A DNA stretch of 8,497 bases from Muribaculaceae bacterium (GTDB taxonomy: Bacteria; Bacteroidota; Bacteroidia; Bacteroidales; Muribaculaceae): assembly GCA_029057255.1 (NCBI GenBank), contig JAICZO010000488.1, positions 1 through 8,497 of the forward strand, written 5' to 3'. Shown here one piece after another: positions 5,527 to 8,497 of the stretch (positions within the stretch are counted from its first letter, which is position 1; each line of letters starts with the position of its first letter). A program made the translations under genes and the position numbers. The notes under the pieces were generated by a model. The model saw only the letters and a program-made list of their open reading frames with translations. It was not told where the DNA came from and ran no database searches.

Positions 5527-7665
5527 ATGAACTATCTCGACCGACTTAACGACAGCCAGCTTGAAGCCGTCAGAGCCACCGAGGGGCCCGTGCGGGTGCT
5601 CGCCGGTGCCGGGACGGGCAAGACCCGCGCTCTGACTGCCCGATACTGCTATCTGACAGACCTGCTCGGCATCGACCCGTCGGCGATACTGTGCGTCACC
5701 TTCACCAACAAGGCCGCCGCCGAGATGAAGATGAGGATACGCCGCATGCTGGGCGACTTCGACCTCGGATACATATGCACCTTCCACTCGTTCTGCGTGC
5801 GCCTGCTCAAGGAGGACATACATGTGCTCAACTATCCGGCCAACTTCATCGTCGCCGACGAGGACGACCAGACTTCGCTGCTGCTGAAGGTCTACGAGGA
5901 TATGGGGCTGACGCTCAAGGAGCTGCCCGTCAAGCGCGCCGTCGAGTATATAGGCCGCCGCAAGAGCGAGAGCGACGATTATCTCCGCCACATCGAGAGG
6001 CTCACCAACAAGGAGCTGCTCGACAGGGCTGTCTGCGGCACCGAGCGCATGGACGAGATTTTCCTGCGCTATCTCTACGAGCAGAAAAAGAGCTATGCCG
6101 TCGACTTCGACGACATCATAATCTTCACCCGGTACATACTGGAGTCATATCCCGACATTCTGGCAAAGTGGCAGAGCCGCATGCAGTATGTGATGGTCGA
6201 CGAGTTTCAGGACGTCAGCCCGAGGCAGTACGACATCGCCCGCATGCTGGCCGGCACCCACCGCAATCTCTTTATCGTGGGCGACCCTGACCAGACGATA
6301 TACTCGTGGCGCGGTGCCGACGTGAATCTTTTTCTCGACTTCGACAAGGTGTATGCCGGAGCTGCGACAATCGTGCTCGACATGAACTACCGCTCGACGC
6401 CGCAGATACTCAAGGTGTCGAACCGGCTTATCGCCAACAACACCAACCGCTACCCCAAGACGGTGCGCGCCGTCGGCGAGGACGGCATACCCCCGGTGTT
6501 CTACCATGCCCGCGACGAGCGCGACGAGGCTCGCTGGATAACGGGCAAGATAGGGCAGATGAAGAAGGCCGGGTGGCCTCTCGGCTCTGTGGCCATACTC
6601 TACCGCGCACACCACCAGTCGAGGGCGCTCGAAGAAGCTTTCGTAAGGGAGTCGGTGGCCTACAAGATATATAGCGGCACGGCTTTCTATGCCCGCCGCG
6701 AAGTCAAGGATGTCGTGGCGTATCTGCGTATGCTCACGGCCGGCGACGATGTGGCGTTCATGCGCACGGTCAACAATCCGTCGCGAAAAATAGGCAAGAA
6801 AAAGATGGCCATGATACAGGCCGATGCCGAGGAACACGGCGACCGCCTTGTCGACGCCCTGACGAGGCTCGCCCCGACACCGACTTTCGCCCGCACCGGT
6901 GCGATGGACTATCTCGCAGCCCTCGATGCCGGCAGGGAGCTTGTCGGCAAGGTGCCTCTGGGCGACCTGCTGCAGCGTATGCTCGACCTTACGGGCTACG
7001 AAGAGATGCTGCGCGGCCTCAGCGAGTGGGAGCGCCTCGACAATCTCGCCGAGCTGAAAAGGGCGGTCGAGGAGGCCGGACACGACGATGACGCCACGCT
7101 CGACGATTTCCTTGCGCGCGTGGCCCTTGCCGCCAATATCGACCGCGACCGCGGCAGCGATGACGACACCGTGAGGATGATGACCGTCCACACGGCAAAG
7201 GGCATGGAGTTTCCCGCCGTGTTTGTCTGCGGGCTGTGCGAGGGGTCGATGCCGTCGCGGCGCAGTTCCTCTCCCGACGACATCGAGGAGGAGCGCCGAC
7301 TGGCCTATGTGGCTCTTACCCGCGCCGAGAAACTGCTCTTCCTCTCAGACTGCGAGGGCTTCGGTCACGACAACACCGCCCGCATGCCGTCGCGCTTCGT
7401 CTATGAGATGGGGCTTGAGAATATGACTTTCGAGCGCCCCGTGCCGCCGCAGAATATCGTGGCCGCGCCTATGGCCGGAGCCGCCGATGGAGCATTGTTT
7501 GCCGGCGGCGATCTGGTCGAGCATCCTGTCTTCGGCCGCGGCATGGTCATGGAAGTCGACACGGCCGGACGCGCATATATGGTACAATTCGACAAAGTGT
7601 CGACGCCGCGGCGCCTCCGCTTCGGAGCACCGCTTGACGCCGTCGACCCTGACAGCTGGAAATGA
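5527..7665 (+). CDS. UvrD/PcrA/Rep-family ATP-dependent 3'-5' DNA helicase (SF1A)
   Basis: All SF1A helicase motifs are present in order in this 712-residue protein: Q motif LNDSQLEAV (7-15), Walker A AGAGTGKT (26-33), Ia VTFTNKAAAEM (57-67), TFHSFC (85-90), Walker B VMVDEFQD (222-229), III GDPDQTIYSWRGA (252-264), IV LDMNYRST (284-291), V TVHTAKGMEF (553-562) and VI VALTRAEK (595-602). The C-terminus (about 661-705, GDLVEHPVFGRGMV onward) has the small beta-rich Tudor-like segment that in PcrA contacts RNA polymerase. Family members unwind DNA in nucleotide excision and mismatch repair, clear replication and transcription conflicts, and displace RecA. Length is slightly below typical PcrA/UvrD (about 720-780). 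Motif III reads GDPDQTIY, not the GDDxQSIY form usual for main UvrD/PcrA proteins, so it may be a second paralogue (inference); no gene symbol is given for that reason. The ATG at 5527 is the only sensible start, since the next Met (residue 67) lies after Walker A. Its stop overlaps the next gene's start. Confidence 0.94.
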   Translation: MNYLDRLNDSQLEAVRATEGPVRVLAGAGTGKTRALTARYCYLTDLLGIDPSAILCVTFTNKAAAEMKMRIRRMLGDFDLGYICTFHSFCVRLLKEDIHVLNYPANFIVADEDDQTSLLLKVYEDMGLTLKELPVKRAVEYIGRRKSESDDYLRHIERLTNKELLDRAVCGTERMDEIFLRYLYEQKKSYAVDFDDIIIFTRYILESYPDILAKWQSRMQYVMVDEFQDVSPRQYDIARMLAGTHRNLFIVGDPDQTIYSWRGADVNLFLDFDKVYAGAATIVLDMNYRSTPQILKVSNRLIANNTNRYPKTVRAVGEDGIPPVFYHARDERDEARWITGKIGQMKKAGWPLGSVAILYRAHHQSRALEEAFVRESVAYKIYSGTAFYARREVKDVVAYLRMLTAGDDVAFMRTVNNPSRKIGKKKMAMIQADAEEHGDRLVDALTRLAPTPTFARTGAMDYLAALDAGRELVGKVPLGDLLQRMLDLTGYEEMLRGLSEWERLDNLAELKRAVEEAGHDDDATLDDFLARVALAANIDRDRGSDDDTVRMMTVHTAKGMEFPAVFVCGLCEGSMPSRRSSSPDDIEEERRLAYVALTRAEKLLFLSDCEGFGHDNTARMPSRFVYEMGLENMTFERPVPPQNIVAAPMAGAADGALFAGGDLVEHPVFGRGMVMEVDTAGRAYMVQFDKVSTPRRLRFGAPLDAVDPDSWK

Positions 7666-8497
7666 TGGAAAAAACCTTATATATAAGCGACATGGACGGT
7701 ACCCTGCTCGGTACCGACAGCCGCATCTCGGAGCGCAGCTCCCGTATAATAAGCGATCTGACGGCACAGGGTGCCCTGATAACCGTAGCGACGGCGCGCA
7801 CGCCCGCCACGGTGGTGCCGCTTCTGGCAGGTACGGTGACGAGGCCCCCGGCTATCGTCATGACCGGATGCGCCGCCTGGGACCGCCGCAGCGCATGCTT
7901 CTCTGACACACACTTCCTGCCCTCGGCCGACGTCGAGGCCGCGCTCGACATCTGCCGCCGCAACGGCGTGCACCCCTTCGTGTATGTCATGGCCGACGAC
8001 GGCGCCACTCTCGACGTATACCACGAGGCAAAGAGGCTCAACCGAGCGGAAGAGAGTTTCTATATCGAGCGCTCGCACCTGAAGCTCAAGCGCTTTCATC
8101 TCGGTACGCCCGCTCCTGAGCGTGCCTCCGACAAGTCGATGCTCTTCTATGCAATGGGCGAGGACGAGTCGGTGAGGCTCGCCGCCGAGGAGTTTGCAAA
8201 GGACACCGACTGCTCGGTGTGCTGCTACCCCGACATCTTCAACCCGACGGTGATGAATCTCGAGATTTTCCCTCCGGGCGTCACAAAGGCTATGGCTGTC
8301 AAGAGGCTGCGGCAGAAGCTCGGCGCCACACGGCTCGTCGTCTTCGGCGATAATCTCAACGACCTGCCCATGCTCGCCGAGGCCGACCTTGCCGTAGCCG
8401 TAGGCAACGCCCTGCCCGAAGTGAAGGCCGCCGCCGACATCGTTATCGAGCCGAACTACACCGACTCGGTGGCCCGCTTCATCCTCGAGCAGGAGAC
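7662..8497 (+). CDS. Cof-type HAD-IIB phosphatase, 3' end outside window
   Basis: This open frame of 278 codons reaches the right edge. HAD motif I is SDMDGTLL with Asp10 and Asp12, motif II is VATART with Thr44, motif III is Lys209 in PGVTKAMAV, and motif IV is FGDNLNDLPML with Asp230 and Asp234. The large insert between motifs II and III (about 85-195) is the C2-type alpha/beta cap of the Cof family. Members are cytoplasmic phosphatases of sugar phosphates, nucleotides or cofactor precursors such as FMN or pyridoxal phosphate; the substrate is not predictable here. The sequence DSVARFILEQE at the edge resembles the normal C-terminal helix, so probably only a few residues are missing. The start ATG (7662-7664) overlaps the helicase stop as ATGA, and a second ATG follows directly (7665), so the first residue could be either. 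The overlap implies translational coupling with the helicase gene. Confidence 0.9.
   Translation, partial: MMEKTLYISDMDGTLLGTDSRISERSSRIISDLTAQGALITVATARTPATVVPLLAGTVTRPPAIVMTGCAAWDRRSACFSDTHFLPSADVEAALDICRRNGVHPFVYVMADDGATLDVYHEAKRLNRAEESFYIERSHLKLKRFHLGTPAPERASDKSMLFYAMGEDESVRLAAEEFAKDTDCSVCCYPDIFNPTVMNLEIFPPGVTKAMAVKRLRQKLGATRLVVFGDNLNDLPMLAEADLAVAVGNALPEVKAAADIVIEPNYTDSVARFILEQE

Noticed and set aside
6145..7191. Long minus-strand open frame (348 codons) opposite the UvrD-like helicase gene
   Set aside because: It lies wholly antisense to a gene with every helicase motif. Its translation is His/Val/Gly-rich without any family pattern, as expected from the GC-rich codon bias of the sense strand.
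7699..7716. Two GGTACC palindromes 6 nt apart
   Set aside because: They lie inside the HAD motif I coding sequence (DGTLLGTD) and are explained by the Gly-Thr codons.
1..8497. Possible anti-phage defence island suggested by two helicases
   Set aside because: Both are generic SF1 helicases in separate transcription units and are accompanied by sugar-nucleotide and phosphatase genes. No nuclease, toxin, reverse transcriptase, CRISPR or mobile element is visible.

Overview
The window (8,497 bp, GC-rich, roughly 60% G+C by eye) looks like a chromosome segment of a high-GC member of the Bacteroidales, possibly Muribaculaceae or Rikenellaceae. The clues are three promoter-like sequences of the Bacteroidota pattern TTTG-N19-21-TAnnTTTG, no recognisable Shine-Dalgarno sequences, frequent ATA (Ile) codons despite the high GC, a Bacteroides-style lengthened GDP-fucose synthase and a small lipoprotein. 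The family assignment is inference; the phylum-level assignment is fairly secure.

Layout. Left part (1-5447) is all on the minus strand, read right to left: a small cytoplasmic HAD phosphatase (4794-5447); then gmd (3686-4738), fcl (2599-3672) and a TolC-family outer-membrane protein gene (1397-2587), packed with gaps of only 13 and 11 bp and preceded by a good promoter at 4762-4793; then, after 109 bp, a small lipoprotein gene (862-1287) followed 3 bp later by a RecD-like SF1 helicase that runs off the left edge (1-858). Right part (5527-8497) is on the plus strand: a UvrD/PcrA-type helicase (5527-7665) whose stop codon overlaps the start of a Cof-type HAD-IIB phosphatase gene that runs off the right edge, probably only a few codons short of its end. 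The two halves diverge from a 79-bp region (5448-5526) holding two overlapping back-to-back promoters.

How the genes work together. Gmd and Fcl are the two enzymes of de novo GDP-L-fucose synthesis from GDP-mannose; in Bacteroidales this sugar nucleotide feeds surface polysaccharides and fucosylated protein O-glycans. No glycosyltransferase, flippase or polymerase is in view, so the pair looks like a stand-alone supply module rather than part of a polysaccharide cluster. The co-directional TolC-like gene has no pump or adaptor partner nearby. The two helicases belong to different SF1 branches (RecD-like and UvrD-like) and sit in separate transcription units; nothing shows that they act together.

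I found no CRISPR array, transposase, tRNA/rRNA, phage gene or toxin-antitoxin pair, and no intergenic stretch over 300 bp (the longest is 109 bp). I see no convincing undescribed multi-gene system. The most interesting points are the near-leaderless helicase transcript, the overlapping divergent promoters, the TolC gene attached to the GDP-fucose operon and the lipoprotein-helicase pairing.
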